A DNA stretch of 44,569 nucleotides from contig JAJYTW010000010.1 of NCBI GenBank assembly GCA_021792855.1, positions 1 through 44,569 on the forward strand, read 5' to 3'. Both the position numbers and the translations under genes were made by a program. Below the pieces are notes generated by a model. It saw only the letters and a program-made list of their open reading frames with translations. It was not told the DNA's origin and did no database searches. This document shows, one piece after another, positions 7,813 through 16,024 of the stretch. Numbering within the stretch: the first letter of the stretch is position 1; each line of letters begins with the position of its first letter. The DNA comes from Actinomycetes bacterium (lineage in GTDB: Bacteria; Actinomycetota; Actinomycetes; Streptosporangiales; Streptosporangiaceae).

Positions 7813-9117
7813 ATGACTTCTGACCGGGTCCTGGCCAGCGAACTGAGCACGCGCGTCGGCCACGACGTCACCATCGCCGGATGGCTGCACCGCAAGCGGC
7901 AACTGAAGGCCGTTACCTTCCTGATCGTCAGGGACGCGACCGGCCTGGCTCAGGTCGTGCTCTCCGGCCCGGCCGCGCCGTCCGCCGCCGAACTGACCGA
8001 GGAGACTCCGCTGAGCGTGACCGGCACGGTCGCCGCGAGCGCGCGGGCGCCCGGCGGCGCGGAGATCGTCCAGCCGGTGATCACGGCGCTCAGCGAGCCG
8101 GCCGAGCCGCCGCCATTCGATCTGTACCGGCCGGTCGTCACGGCTTCGCTGCCGACCGTGCTCGACCACGCGCCGACCTCGCTGCGGCACCCGCGGCTCC
8201 GGGCCGGCTTCGCCATCTCGGCCGCGAGCGTGGCCGGCTTTCGCGCCGCGCTGGACGCCGCCGGGTTCACCGAGATCCATACCCCGAAGATCGTCGGGTC
8301 GGCGACCGAGTCCGGGGCGAACGTGTTCGGCCTGGACTACTTCGGCCGGCCCGCGTTCCTGGCCCAGTCGCCGCAGTTCTACAAGCAGGCGATGGTCGGC
8401 GTCTTCGAGCGGGTCTACGAGACCGGGCCGGTCTTCCGGGCCGAGCCGCACGACACCGCGCGGCATCTGGCCCAGTACGTCAGCCTGGACGCCGAACTTG
8501 GCTTCATCTCCGGCCAGCAGGACGTGATGGCCGTGCTCAGGCAGGCGCTGGCCGGGATGGTCGCCGCGGTCGCCCGCCGGGCCGGCCCCGAGGCCGACCT
8601 GCTCGGCGTCCGGCTGCCCGAGGTTCCCGCCGAGATCCCACAGATCCACTTCGCGCAGGCGCAGGACCTGATCGCGCGCGAGGCCGGGTGGGACCCGCGC
8701 GGCGAGCCCGACCTGTCCCCCGCCGACGAGCGCTTCCTCGGCGACTGGGCGCTGCGCGAGCACGGCAGCGAGTTCTGCTTCGTCACCGGCTACCCGATGG
8801 CCAAGCGGCCGTTCTACACCCAGCACGACCCCGGCCGGCCCGGCTACTCGGTCAGCTTCGACCTGCTCTTCCGCGGGCTGGAACTGGTCACCGGCGGCCA
8901 GCGCCTGCACCGTCACCGCGACTACCTGGCCGCCTTGGCCGCCCGCGGCGAGGACCCCGCGGACTACGCCAGCTACCTGGAGATGTTCCGGCACGGAATG
9001 CCGCCGCATGGCGGCTTCGCGATCGGCCTTGAGCGGTGGACCGCGCGGCTCACCGGCGCGCTCAACATCCGGGCGGTCACACTCTTCCCCAGGGACCTGC
9101 ACCGGCTGGCGCCGTAA
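7813..9117 (+). CDS. aspS: Aspartyl-tRNA synthetase, archaeal type (possibly non-discriminating Asp/Asn)
   Basis: A 434-residue class IIb synthetase that charges tRNA-Asp, and perhaps tRNA-Asn. It has the short archaeal/eukaryotic architecture, without the large insertion of bacterial AspRS (about 590 residues). The N-terminal OB fold (residues 1-105) contains GWLHRKRQLKAVTFLIVRD. The catalytic domain has TEIHTPKIVGSATESGANVF, DYFGRPAFLAQSPQFYKQ, motif 2 FRAEPHDTARH, and motif 3 GGFAIGLERWTARLTG near the C-terminus. The start is ATG with AGGAG at 7802-7806; the longer open frame to 7687 runs through the riboswitch. It is monocistronic, convergent with a lipoprotein gene. Whether a standard bacterial AspRS exists elsewhere cannot be seen. 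Tolerance for tRNA-Asn cannot be read off safely. Confidence 0.92.
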   Translation: MTSDRVLASELSTRVGHDVTIAGWLHRKRQLKAVTFLIVRDATGLAQVVLSGPAAPSAAELTEETPLSVTGTVAASARAPGGAEIVQPVITALSEPAEPPPFDLYRPVVTASLPTVLDHAPTSLRHPRLRAGFAISAASVAGFRAALDAAGFTEIHTPKIVGSATESGANVFGLDYFGRPAFLAQSPQFYKQAMVGVFERVYETGPVFRAEPHDTARHLAQYVSLDAELGFISGQQDVMAVLRQALAGMVAAVARRAGPEADLLGVRLPEVPAEIPQIHFAQAQDLIAREAGWDPRGEPDLSPADERFLGDWALREHGSEFCFVTGYPMAKRPFYTQHDPGRPGYSVSFDLLFRGLELVTGGQRLHRHRDYLAALAARGEDPADYASYLEMFRHGMPPHGGFAIGLERWTARLTGALNIRAVTLFPRDLHRLAP

Positions 9118-9131
9118 CCGGGACGGCGCGC

Positions 9132-10265
9132 TCAGACTCCGGTCGGGATGCCGACCGTCTGACGCCGCCGCCAGCCGCCGCCGGAAAGCTCCCAGACCGA
9201 TACCGTGCCGGTGCCGGGCACCAGTGCCGACACCGGGCTGCCGGGCACCACGGTCGCGTCCGCTCCCGGCAGCCTGCCGGGCAGGTAGCGGGCCGTTCGG
9301 GGGCCTATCAGGACCGCCCGGGAGTTCGCCAGCGCGACCCCCCATTGGCCACCCGGCCCGGCCGACGCGAACCGGGCGGCCGTGTGCCCGACGGCGATCG
9401 GCGGACCAGCCGTCCACCCGGACCCGCTGCCGGAGGTCGCTGCCAGCAGGACGGTGCCGGCCGGTCCGGCGACCGCGATCAGCGCCGCCGCGCCACCGTT
9501 GGTCGCCAGCAGGCGGAGCACGGTGACCCGCGCCGTGCGCAGCGCGGCGGGCAGCGCGATGTCGGCCAGCGCCCAGCCGGGGCCGACCCGGCGGAAGAGC
9601 CCCACCCGGCCCGGCCGGGCACAGTCCCCGGCGAGCAGCGGAACGCCGCCCGGCGCCGCCGCAGCGGTCAGCGAGCGCAGGCCGCAGGCACGCCCGGCCG
9701 GGCTGGCGGCCAGCGCTGCCTCGGTCACCAGGGGCCGCCACCGGGCACCGGACGGGCCGGACACCTCGGCCGCCCGCGCGGTCACCGCGATCAGCGCGCC
9801 GGCCGGCAGCGTGCTCAGCGCGTCCGGCCGGCCGGCCAGGCGCTCCGGCAGCAGACCCTGCGACCAGTGCGCGCCGCCATCGCCGGTCACCGCAAGCGGC
9901 GTGAAGGTGAGCAGGTCCGCGGGCACGAAGGCGACGGTCAGCGACCCGCCGGGCGGGCCGGCCACCACCAATCCGGCGTTGTCGGCGACACCGGGCGGCG
10001 TGGCCAGCCGCCAGGCCGCGCGGCCGGCCGGCCGGACCAGCAGTTGCCAGTAGGCGGTGGTCGTCCCGGCCGGCCCGGGTACCGGCAGGGTCGCCCAGGC
10101 CGCGCCCGATCCGCCCGCGGCCGCGGTCGCCAGCCCGATCGGCGGGGGCGCCGCGGCGGGGCCCCCCGGCCGGGCCGACTGCCCGGCCGAGCAGCCCGCC
10201 AGCGCCAGCCCGGCAGTCGCGGCGATGGCCGCCGCGGCGGCAGCGGCGGCTCGAGCCCGGCTCAT
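9132..10265 (-). CDS. Secreted lipoprotein of unknown function, probable beta-propeller
   Basis: A 377-residue protein with a lipoprotein signal: basic MSRAR, an Ala-rich hydrophobic core, and lipobox LALAGC with the lipidated Cys at 25. A Gly/Pro/Ala-rich linker follows. The body has spaced beta-strand-like blocks and one Asp-box-like element (TGDGGAHW, near residue 130), as in BNR-repeat propellers. No catalytic residues can be named. GGAGGG lies about 8 nt before ATG 10265. It is convergent with aspS, 14 bp apart, and separated from the reductase gene by about 90 bp. The extracytoplasmic location is well supported; the function is unknown. Confidence 0.75.
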   Translation of the reverse strand: MSRARAAAAAAAAIAATAGLALAGCSAGQSARPGGPAAAPPPIGLATAAAGGSGAAWATLPVPGPAGTTTAYWQLLVRPAGRAAWRLATPPGVADNAGLVVAGPPGGSLTVAFVPADLLTFTPLAVTGDGGAHWSQGLLPERLAGRPDALSTLPAGALIAVTARAAEVSGPSGARWRPLVTEAALAASPAGRACGLRSLTAAAAPGGVPLLAGDCARPGRVGLFRRVGPGWALADIALPAALRTARVTVLRLLATNGGAAALIAVAGPAGTVLLAATSGSGSGWTAGPPIAVGHTAARFASAGPGGQWGVALANSRAVLIGPRTARYLPGRLPGADATVVPGSPVSALVPGTGTVSVWELSGGGWRRRQTVGIPTGV

Positions 10266-10357
10266 CGCGGCACCACCCTCCTGACTCTCGGCAGGCGCAT
10301 CCTATGGCAGAAAGCGACGCTTTTCCGGTACGCGGCAAAACTGACTAGTAGCGAAGA

Positions 10358-11305
10358 TCACTCGCCGCCGAGCGTGATCGCGTCGATCTCGGCGAGATCC
10401 GCCGCGGACGGGATCCAGTCCGCCGCGGCCGCGTTCCCGGCGACCTGCTCCGGGCTCATCGCACCGGCGATTACGCTCCCGCATCCCGGCTGCTCGGCCA
10501 GCGCGGCGATCGCGACAGCCAGCAGCGAGACGTCGTGCTTGGCGCCCCAGTCCGCCAGCGCCTCGACCACGTCCAGCTTGGCCTCGGTGACGTAGCCGTC
10601 CCGGCCGGCCAGCCTGGTCCCGTCCGGGGCCGGGCTGCCCCGTCGGATCTTGCCGGTCAGCAGCCCGTTCGCGAGCGGGAAGAATGGCAGCACGCCGACC
10701 CCGAAGTGCCGGGCGGCGGGCACGACCTCGGTCTCCACCGCTCGCTCAAGCAGCGACCAGTGGTTCTGCGCGGAGACGAACGGCACGCTGCCGGTGGCCT
10801 CGGCGACGCAGGCCGCCTCGGCGATCTGCCAGCCGGTGAAGTTCGAGCTGCCGATGTACCTGATCTTGCCCTCGGCGACCAGTTCGGTCAGCGCCGCCAG
10901 GGTCTCCGCGATCGGGGTGGCCGGGTCCGGGGTGTGCAGCTGGTACAGGTCGATGTAGTCGGTGCGCAGCCGGCGCAGTGACTGCTCGACCGCGCGCCGG
11001 ATGTAGCCGCGGCCGCCCTTGGCGCCCGCGGCGGGCCCGTATCCCATGTCGTAGCCCTGGTGACCGAACTTGGTGGCCAGCACCACCTGGTCCCGGCGGC
11101 CCGCGAGCACCTCGCCGAGAAGCTCCTCGGAGCGTCCGCCGCCGCCGTAGATGTCCGCGGTGTCGAACAGCGTGATTCCCGCGTCGATCGCCGCGTCGAC
11201 CACCGCCCTGGTGCCCGCGAGGTCGAGCCTGCCGCCGAAGTTGTTGCAGCCCAGACCGACCACGGAAACGGTGAGGCCGGACTGACCAAGTGCGCGATAC
11301 CGCAT
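10358..11305 (-). CDS. Aldo/keto reductase
   Basis: A 315-residue NADPH-dependent oxidoreductase of the aldo/keto reductase superfamily, the branch resembling potassium-channel beta subunits and YghZ. It begins MRYRALGQSGLTVSVVGLGCNNFGG. The catalytic tetrad is visible: Asp and Tyr in LFDTADIYGGGGRSEELLG, Lys in VVLATKFGH, and His in DLYQLHTPDP. The C-terminal cofactor part contains IAGAMSPEQV. The frame can be read from 11344, but ATG 11305 matches the family N-terminus and has AAGG upstream, so I use it. The substrate is unknown. It diverges from the XRE regulator gene across about 180 bp. Confidence 0.9.
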   Translation of the reverse strand: MRYRALGQSGLTVSVVGLGCNNFGGRLDLAGTRAVVDAAIDAGITLFDTADIYGGGGRSEELLGEVLAGRRDQVVLATKFGHQGYDMGYGPAAGAKGGRGYIRRAVEQSLRRLRTDYIDLYQLHTPDPATPIAETLAALTELVAEGKIRYIGSSNFTGWQIAEAACVAEATGSVPFVSAQNHWSLLERAVETEVVPAARHFGVGVLPFFPLANGLLTGKIRRGSPAPDGTRLAGRDGYVTEAKLDVVEALADWGAKHDVSLLAVAIAALAEQPGCGSVIAGAMSPEQVAGNAAAADWIPSAADLAEIDAITLGGE

Positions 11306-11483
11306 GGACCTGCCTTCGCTGTCGATGATGGTGACGGGGCGCAACCGGGGCGCCGTACCGCAGATCGTACCGACCGCGCCGCTGGCCGCCGGAGGCAGCG
11401 GCCCACGCCACCGCCCCGCGGCCCCGGCCGATGGCGATATCCTGTGCCGCGCACGGTGTCCGCGGCAGTTCGGAGCGCACCAG

Positions 11484-12347
11484 ATGAGCGATCAGCCAGC
11501 CGGCTCCGCGATAGCGCGGATCAGGCTCGGCGCGCGCCTGCGGCGACTCAGGGAGGCGCGGGGCGTCACCGCTCAGCAGGCCGCGGCAGCGATCGGCGGC
11601 TCCGACTCCAAGATCAGCCGGATCGAGCTTGGCAGGCACGCGGCAAGGGAGATCGACGTGGTCGACCTGCTGACGCTCTATCAGGTCACCGATTCCGGCC
11701 AGCGCGAGGAGTTGCTCGACCTGGCCAGCCAGGCGCTGGCCGCGCCGTGGTGGCAGCACAGCGCGGACCTGCTGCCGCCCTGGTTCCAGGCCTATCTGGG
11801 GCTGGAGGAGGCGGCGGCCGGCATCCTGAGCTACGACACGCACGCCGTTCCCGGCCTGCTGCAGACCCCCGACTACTGTGCCGGTCTGCTCGGTGCGGCG
11901 GACTTCGATGCGGAGGAGACGCGCCGCCTGGTTGAGGTGCAGGCACAGCGGATCGAGCGATTCGCGGCCCGCGGCTGGCGGCTCCGAGCTGTGATCGACG
12001 AGGCGGTGCTGCTGCGCCCGGTGACCGGCCGTCAGGTGCACGCCGACCAGCTTCGGCACCTGCGCGAGGCGGCCGGCTGGTCCGGGGTCACGCTCCGGAT
12101 CAGGTCGCTCGCGGCCGGCGCCGCGGCCGCCCCGGCGGGATTCACGATTGTCCAGATGGCCGACCCCGACCTGCCCGACGTGGTCTACACCGAACAGCTA
12201 ACCGCCGCGAGTTACCTGGACCGGCCCGCAGACGTGCGCCGGTATGTCCGGGCCTTCGGCAGCCTCGAGGGCAGCAGCCAGCCGGCCAGCCGCACCGGTG
12301 CGGCGCTCGACAAGCTGCTTGCCGATCTGGATCGGTCCGCCTGCTAG
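11484..12347 (+). CDS. XRE-family regulator with DUF5753 domain (first copy)
   Basis: A 287-residue regulator of the WhiJ-like type common in Streptomyces. A helix-turn-helix domain (about residues 10-65, ARLRRLREARGVTAQQAAAAIGGSDSKISRIE) is followed by the DUF5753 effector-like domain. The latter has the typical start WFQAYLGLEEAAAGILSYDTHAVPGLLQTPDY and the later VVYTEQLTAASYLD. The start is ATG 11484 with GGAG at 11472-11475; the 60 extra upstream residues read from 11304 are not family-like. Such proteins usually work with a small DUF397 protein and an anti-sigma ATPase. The ATPase is 1.1 kb away, but no DUF397 gene was found. Its stop TAG shares CTAG with that of the convergent second copy. 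Confidence 0.88.
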   Translation: MSDQPAGSAIARIRLGARLRRLREARGVTAQQAAAAIGGSDSKISRIELGRHAAREIDVVDLLTLYQVTDSGQREELLDLASQALAAPWWQHSADLLPPWFQAYLGLEEAAAGILSYDTHAVPGLLQTPDYCAGLLGAADFDAEETRRLVEVQAQRIERFAARGWRLRAVIDEAVLLRPVTGRQVHADQLRHLREAAGWSGVTLRIRSLAAGAAAAPAGFTIVQMADPDLPDVVYTEQLTAASYLDRPADVRRYVRAFGSLEGSSQPASRTGAALDKLLADLDRSAC

Positions 12348-13201
12348 CGGTACTGGCCGGCCAGATCGCGGATCAGGGTGAGCGATTCGGCGGGCCCGAT
12401 CGCGGCGCTGGCCAGCGCTCCGAACGTCGCGATGAGCGCGCGCACCTGAGGCGCCCGGTACTCGAGCAGCACCTGCCCGGGCAGGCCGGGGACGCAGGCC
12501 AGGTCCGGATCGGCCGCCTCGGTAAAGCGCAGGATCCCGAACGACGGCGTCAGCACGGTCCGCACCCCGGCCAGCGGTAGTACCTGGACGGTAAGCCAGC
12601 CGTCGCCGGCCGCCGCGGCCAGCGAGGTAAGCTGCTCGGCCATCACCACGCGCGATCCGAGCACCCGGTGCAGCACCGACTCGTCCAGCACCAGGTGCAG
12701 CCGGAGTCCGGCGGCCCCGCGCACCTGCTGCCTTCGTAGCTGCACGTCGGCCAGTCGGCCCGCGTCCTCGGCGGCGAGGTCCGGGCGGCCCGCGGCGATC
12801 ACGGCCCTGGCGTATCCGGGTGTCTGGATCAGTCCGTGCAGCACCTGCGCGCCGAACGCGAGCACCTGATCGGCTTCGGCCTCCAGGCCCAGGTAGGTTC
12901 CCGCGCCGGCCGGCAGCAGATCGTCCGCGCTGGACCACCAGCCCTTACGCTGCCCCTCCCTGGCCAGGTCAAGCAGCATCCGGCGCTGATCGGCGTCCTG
13001 GACGCCGTACAGATCGAGCATGACGGACAGGTAACTGGTCCTGGTCGGCGCCTTCCCGGTCTCGATCCTGGACAGCGTGGACGGCGCGACTCCCAGGTGC
13101 TCGGCGACCTCGTCCAGCTTGAGCGAGCGGGCCTCCCGCAGTCGCCTTAAGTCGGTTCCCAGCCTGCGGCGCCGAATGGTCGGTCCGGCCATCGCGCACA
13201 C
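12344..13201 (-). CDS. XRE-family regulator with DUF5753 domain (second copy)
   Basis: A 285-residue paralogue of the convergent gene. The helix-turn-helix lies at about residues 12-66 (DLRRLREARSLKLDEVAEHLGVAPSTLSRIETGKAPTR), followed by DUF5753 with TYLGLEAEADQVLAFGAQVLHGLIQTPGYAR and VLLEYRAPQVRALIATFGAL. The GTG start at 13201 has GGAGAGG just upstream; ATG at 13192 (residue 4) is an alternative. It diverges from the anti-sigma ATPase gene, and the shared spacer holds a palindrome that could be its operator. It probably regulates that ATPase and itself (inference). Confidence 0.88.
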   Translation of the reverse strand: MCAMAGPTIRRRRLGTDLRRLREARSLKLDEVAEHLGVAPSTLSRIETGKAPTRTSYLSVMLDLYGVQDADQRRMLLDLAREGQRKGWWSSADDLLPAGAGTYLGLEAEADQVLAFGAQVLHGLIQTPGYARAVIAAGRPDLAAEDAGRLADVQLRRQQVRGAAGLRLHLVLDESVLHRVLGSRVVMAEQLTSLAAAAGDGWLTVQVLPLAGVRTVLTPSFGILRFTEAADPDLACVPGLPGQVLLEYRAPQVRALIATFGALASAAIGPAESLTLIRDLAGQYR

Positions 13202-13340
13202 ACCGCCTCTCCTCGCCAGACGACACCGGAGCGGATCGCCGGCCCGGGCTCGTGCCTACCTGGTGAGCCTATAGCAGCACCCGGCACGGCGGCTCGCTGC
13301 GCAATCCTGAGGCATGCAATCCCAGATCGGCTATCTGCTC

Positions 13341-13377
13341 AATGCACTTGCATTCGCTGCACTCCCACAGTCAGTAT
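13341..13377 (+). promoter_or_regulatory. Candidate promoter with palindromic operator upstream of the anti-sigma ATPase
   Basis: The perfect 14 bp palindromic site AATGCACTTGCATT (6 bp arms, 2 nt centre) lies at 13341-13354. Its right end supplies a -35-like TTGCAT. Exactly 17 nt later is a -10-like CAGTAT (13372-13377). Further TGCA words flank it (13316-13320 and 13358-13362). A site over the -35 suggests repression, most simply by one of the adjacent XRE proteins. Confidence 0.4.
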
Positions 13378-13460
13378 GGACCTGGGTCTGGCGCGGAGGA
13401 TCTGGTTTTCCCGCACACGCACAGGTGCTGACGCCGACGGCGGCCGGAAGGAGCCCGCAC

Positions 13461-13895
13461 ATGCCAGCAGATCTCGTTCACCCCAGCGATTCCGAGCAGG
13501 TCTTACTACTCGCCTGGACCGTCGTCGGACGGCTGACCATGCCGGGCAGCCCCGAGTTCGTCAGGAACGCGCGGCGCTTCACTGCCCGCACGATCGGCGC
13601 CCACCCGCGCGCCGAGGACGCGCTGCTGCTGATCTCCGAGGTGGTTACGAACGCGGTCCTGCACAGCCGTTCGGGGCTACCCGGCGGCAAGATCGTGGTT
13701 ACCGTCGCCAAGCTGGCCGACGCGCTGCTGATCAGCACCGCCGACGACGGCGCCGAGGAATGCCTGCCGCGAGTCGCCGCGGCAGCCGACCGGGGACATG
13801 GCCTGGTCCTGGTCGATGGCCTCGCGGACCAGTGGGGCTACCAGCGCGACCAGGCCGGCACCACGGTGTGGTTCACGCTGGGCGGCGGGCCCTGA
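13461..13895 (+). CDS. ATP-binding anti-sigma factor-like protein (HATPase_c_2)
   Basis: A 144-residue stand-alone GHKL ATPase domain of the RsbW/SpoIIAB type, which in other systems binds and phosphorylates anti-anti-sigma factors or holds a sigma factor. The N box is EVVTNAVLHS (about residues 59-68). The following ATP-lid elements are DDGAEE and DRGHGLVLVDGLADQWG, and the closing strand is GTTVWFTL. ATG 13461 has AAGGAG 8 nt upstream; 49 further in-frame residues upstream are not family-like. Its place beside two XRE-DUF5753 genes matches the WhiJ-type regulatory clusters of streptomycetes. No sigma factor is adjacent, so its partner is unknown. Confidence 0.82.
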   Translation: MPADLVHPSDSEQVLLLAWTVVGRLTMPGSPEFVRNARRFTARTIGAHPRAEDALLLISEVVTNAVLHSRSGLPGGKIVVTVAKLADALLISTADDGAEECLPRVAAAADRGHGLVLVDGLADQWGYQRDQAGTTVWFTLGGGP

Positions 13896-13901
13896 CCGCG
13901 A

Positions 13902-15272
13902 TCAGGTCCGGCTCCGGCTGCGCCCGGAACCGGCGGACCGCTTCTCCCGCAGGCGCATCGACAGGTGCACCGGGGTCCCGGCGAAGCCAAACTCTTCCCG
14001 CAGTCGGCGCTCGATGAATCGGCGGTAGCCGGCCTGCAGGAAGCCAGAGGTGAACAGCACAAAGTGCGGCGGGCGCACGCCCGCCTGGGTAGCGAACATG
14101 ATCTTCGGCTGCCGGCCGCCGCGAACCGGCGGCGGGGTGGCCGCGACCAGGGCGGACAGCCATGCGTTGAGCCTGGCCGTCGGCACCCGGGTTTCCCACC
14201 CGTCCAGCGCCGTCCGCAAGGCGGGTACCAGCCGGTCGACGTGCCAGCCGGTGGCGGCCGACAAGTTCACCCGCGGCGCCCAGCGTGCGTTGTGCAACTG
14301 CCGGTCGATCTCCCGGTCCAGGAAGTACCGGCGATCCTCGTCGACTAGGTCCCACTTGTTGTAGGCGATCACCAGCGCGCGGCCAGCATCGATCACCATC
14401 GAGATGATCCGCAGATCCTGCTCGGCGAGCGGCTGGCTGGCGTCGACCAGCACGACGGCGACCTCGGCCCGTTCCAGCGCGCGCTCGGTCCGCATGGCGG
14501 CGAAGAAGTCAGCGCCCTGGGTCTGGCTCACTCGCCTCCGGATCCCGGCGGTGTCGATGAACCGCCAGGTCTGCCCGCCAAGCTCGACCAGTTCGTCGAC
14601 TGGGTCGCGGGTCGTGCCGGCGGTCGCGTCAACCAGCACCCGCTCCGATCCGGCGAGCCGGTTCAGCAGGCTGGACTTCCCGACGTTCGGCCGCCCGATC
14701 AGGGCGATCCGGCGCGGCCCTTCGGGCTGGGTGAGCAACTCGGCCGGAGCCGGCGGCAGCGCGGCGAGCACCACGTCGAGCAGGTCGCCGCTGCCCCGGC
14801 CGTGCAAAGCGCTGACCGGGTACGGCTCACCGAGTCCCAGCGCCCACAGCGAGTGCGCCCCGGCCTCGGCGGGCGCGTCATCCACCTTGTTCGCCGCGAG
14901 CACCACGGGCTTGCCCGAGCGCCTGAGCACGGCGGCCACCGCCGCGTCGGCGTCGGTGACGCCGACCACCGCGTCGGTCACGAACAGCACCGCATCCGCC
15001 GCGTCCACCGCGACCCGGGCCTGGGCGGCGACCTTGGCGGCAAGATCCGCCGAGCCCTCCACGGCCGGCTCCCAGCCGCCGGTGTCGACGATCGTGAACG
15101 CCCTGCCCCGCCAGGAGGCGTCGTAGGTGACCCGGTCCCTGGTCACGCCGGGCACGTCCTCGACGACCGCCTGTCTGCTGCCGAGGATGCGATTCACCAA
15201 TGTCGACTTGCCGACGTTCGGGCGCCCCACCACCGCGAGCACGACCGGTGCGGCTTCGGGTTCGGTCATCAC
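13902..15272 (-). CDS. der: Ribosome-assembly GTPase Der (EngA)
   Basis: A 456-residue protein with two tandem GTPase domains and a C-terminal KH-like domain. It acts in 50S subunit assembly. The first P-loop GRPNVGKS is at residues 16-23 with DTGG near 63; the second GRPNVGKS is at 193-200 with DTAG about 50 residues later; NKVD and NKWD are the base-recognition motifs. The C-terminus ends in a basic Ser/Arg tail. It starts at GTG 15272 inside the cmk stop (GTGA overlap) behind GGAGG; ATG three bases later is also possible. It is the last gene of the tyrA-cmk-der unit. Confidence 0.97.
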   Translation of the reverse strand: MMTEPEAAPVVLAVVGRPNVGKSTLVNRILGSRQAVVEDVPGVTRDRVTYDASWRGRAFTIVDTGGWEPAVEGSADLAAKVAAQARVAVDAADAVLFVTDAVVGVTDADAAVAAVLRRSGKPVVLAANKVDDAPAEAGAHSLWALGLGEPYPVSALHGRGSGDLLDVVLAALPPAPAELLTQPEGPRRIALIGRPNVGKSSLLNRLAGSERVLVDATAGTTRDPVDELVELGGQTWRFIDTAGIRRRVSQTQGADFFAAMRTERALERAEVAVVLVDASQPLAEQDLRIISMVIDAGRALVIAYNKWDLVDEDRRYFLDREIDRQLHNARWAPRVNLSAATGWHVDRLVPALRTALDGWETRVPTARLNAWLSALVAATPPPVRGGRQPKIMFATQAGVRPPHFVLFTSGFLQAGYRRFIERRLREEFGFAGTPVHLSMRLREKRSAGSGRSRSRT

Positions 15273-16024
15273 GCCTCCGCCAGTTTGGCCGCCGCCAGGG
15301 CGGTGATCCGCGCGATGACCTCGTCCAGCCCGAGGTTGGTCGCGTCAATCTCGACGGCATCCGCCGCCAGCTGGGTCTGGGCGGCGTCCCGGCGATCCCG
15401 CCGGTTCTGCTCCAGCCTGGTCACCGCCGCGGACGGCGCCTCGTCGGCGGCCAGGTCGACCTGGCCGTCCGCCTGCCGTGCGGCCAGTTCGGCGGCCCGG
15501 CGCTCGGCCCTGACCTGCTCACTCGCGGTCAGGAAAATCTTCACGTCGGCATCCGGCGCTACGACGGTGCCGATGTCCCTGCCCTCAGCGACGATCCCGC
15601 CGCCCGACTCGACCGCGGCGGCGATAATCTCCCGCTGCAGCGCGATCAGCTGCCTGCGTACCTCGGGCACCGACGCGACCAGGCTGACCACGTTCGACAC
15701 CCGGCGGTTCCGGATCTCGACCGTCACGTCGATGCCGTCTATGCGGACCCACTGTTCGCCGGGATCGGTGCCGATCTCCACCGCGCGCAACTGGGCCTGC
15801 CCGGCCACCGCGGCCGGATCGGAGACATCGACCTCGTGCTCGAGCAGCCACCAGGTCAGCGCCCGGTACGTCGCCCCGGTGTCCAGGTAGCGCAGGCCTA
15901 GCGCGGTCGCCACGCCCCGGGCCGCGCTGGACTTGCCCGAGCCCGACGGGCCATCGACCGCGACGACCAGCCGGGGCCCGGTGCCGGAATCTGAACGCCG
16001 CAGTTCCGCGGCCGAATGTGTCAC
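15269..16024 (-). CDS. cmk: Cytidylate kinase
   Basis: A 251-residue CMP/dCMP kinase, which makes CDP for RNA, DNA and lipid precursors. P-loop GPSGSGKSS lies at about residues 25-33, then [13 protein letters not shown] (acceptor site), [25 protein letters not shown], and the lid [10 protein letters not shown]...RRDRRDAAQ. It overlaps tyrA by 4 bp (GTGA) and der by 4 bp, so it is translationally coupled on both sides. The cmk-der pairing is conserved in actinobacteria. Confidence 0.96.
   Translation of the reverse strand: MTHSAAELRRSDSGTGPRLVVAVDGPSGSGKSSAARGVATALGLRYLDTGATYRALTWWLLEHEVDVSDPAAVAGQAQLRAVEIGTDPGEQWVRIDGIDVTVEIRNRRVSNVVSLVASVPEVRRQLIALQREIIAAAVESGGGIVAEGRDIGTVVAPDADVKIFLTASEQVRAERRAAELAARQADGQVDLAADEAPSAAVTRLEQNRRDRRDAAQTQLAADAVEIDATNLGLDEVIARITALAAAKLAEA

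Noticed and set aside
7528-10338. 936-residue open frame on the minus strand
   Set aside because: It runs antisense through the T-box, aspS and into the lipoprotein gene in another frame. Composition is Arg/Gly/Ala-rich without family motifs; it is a GC-rich shadow.
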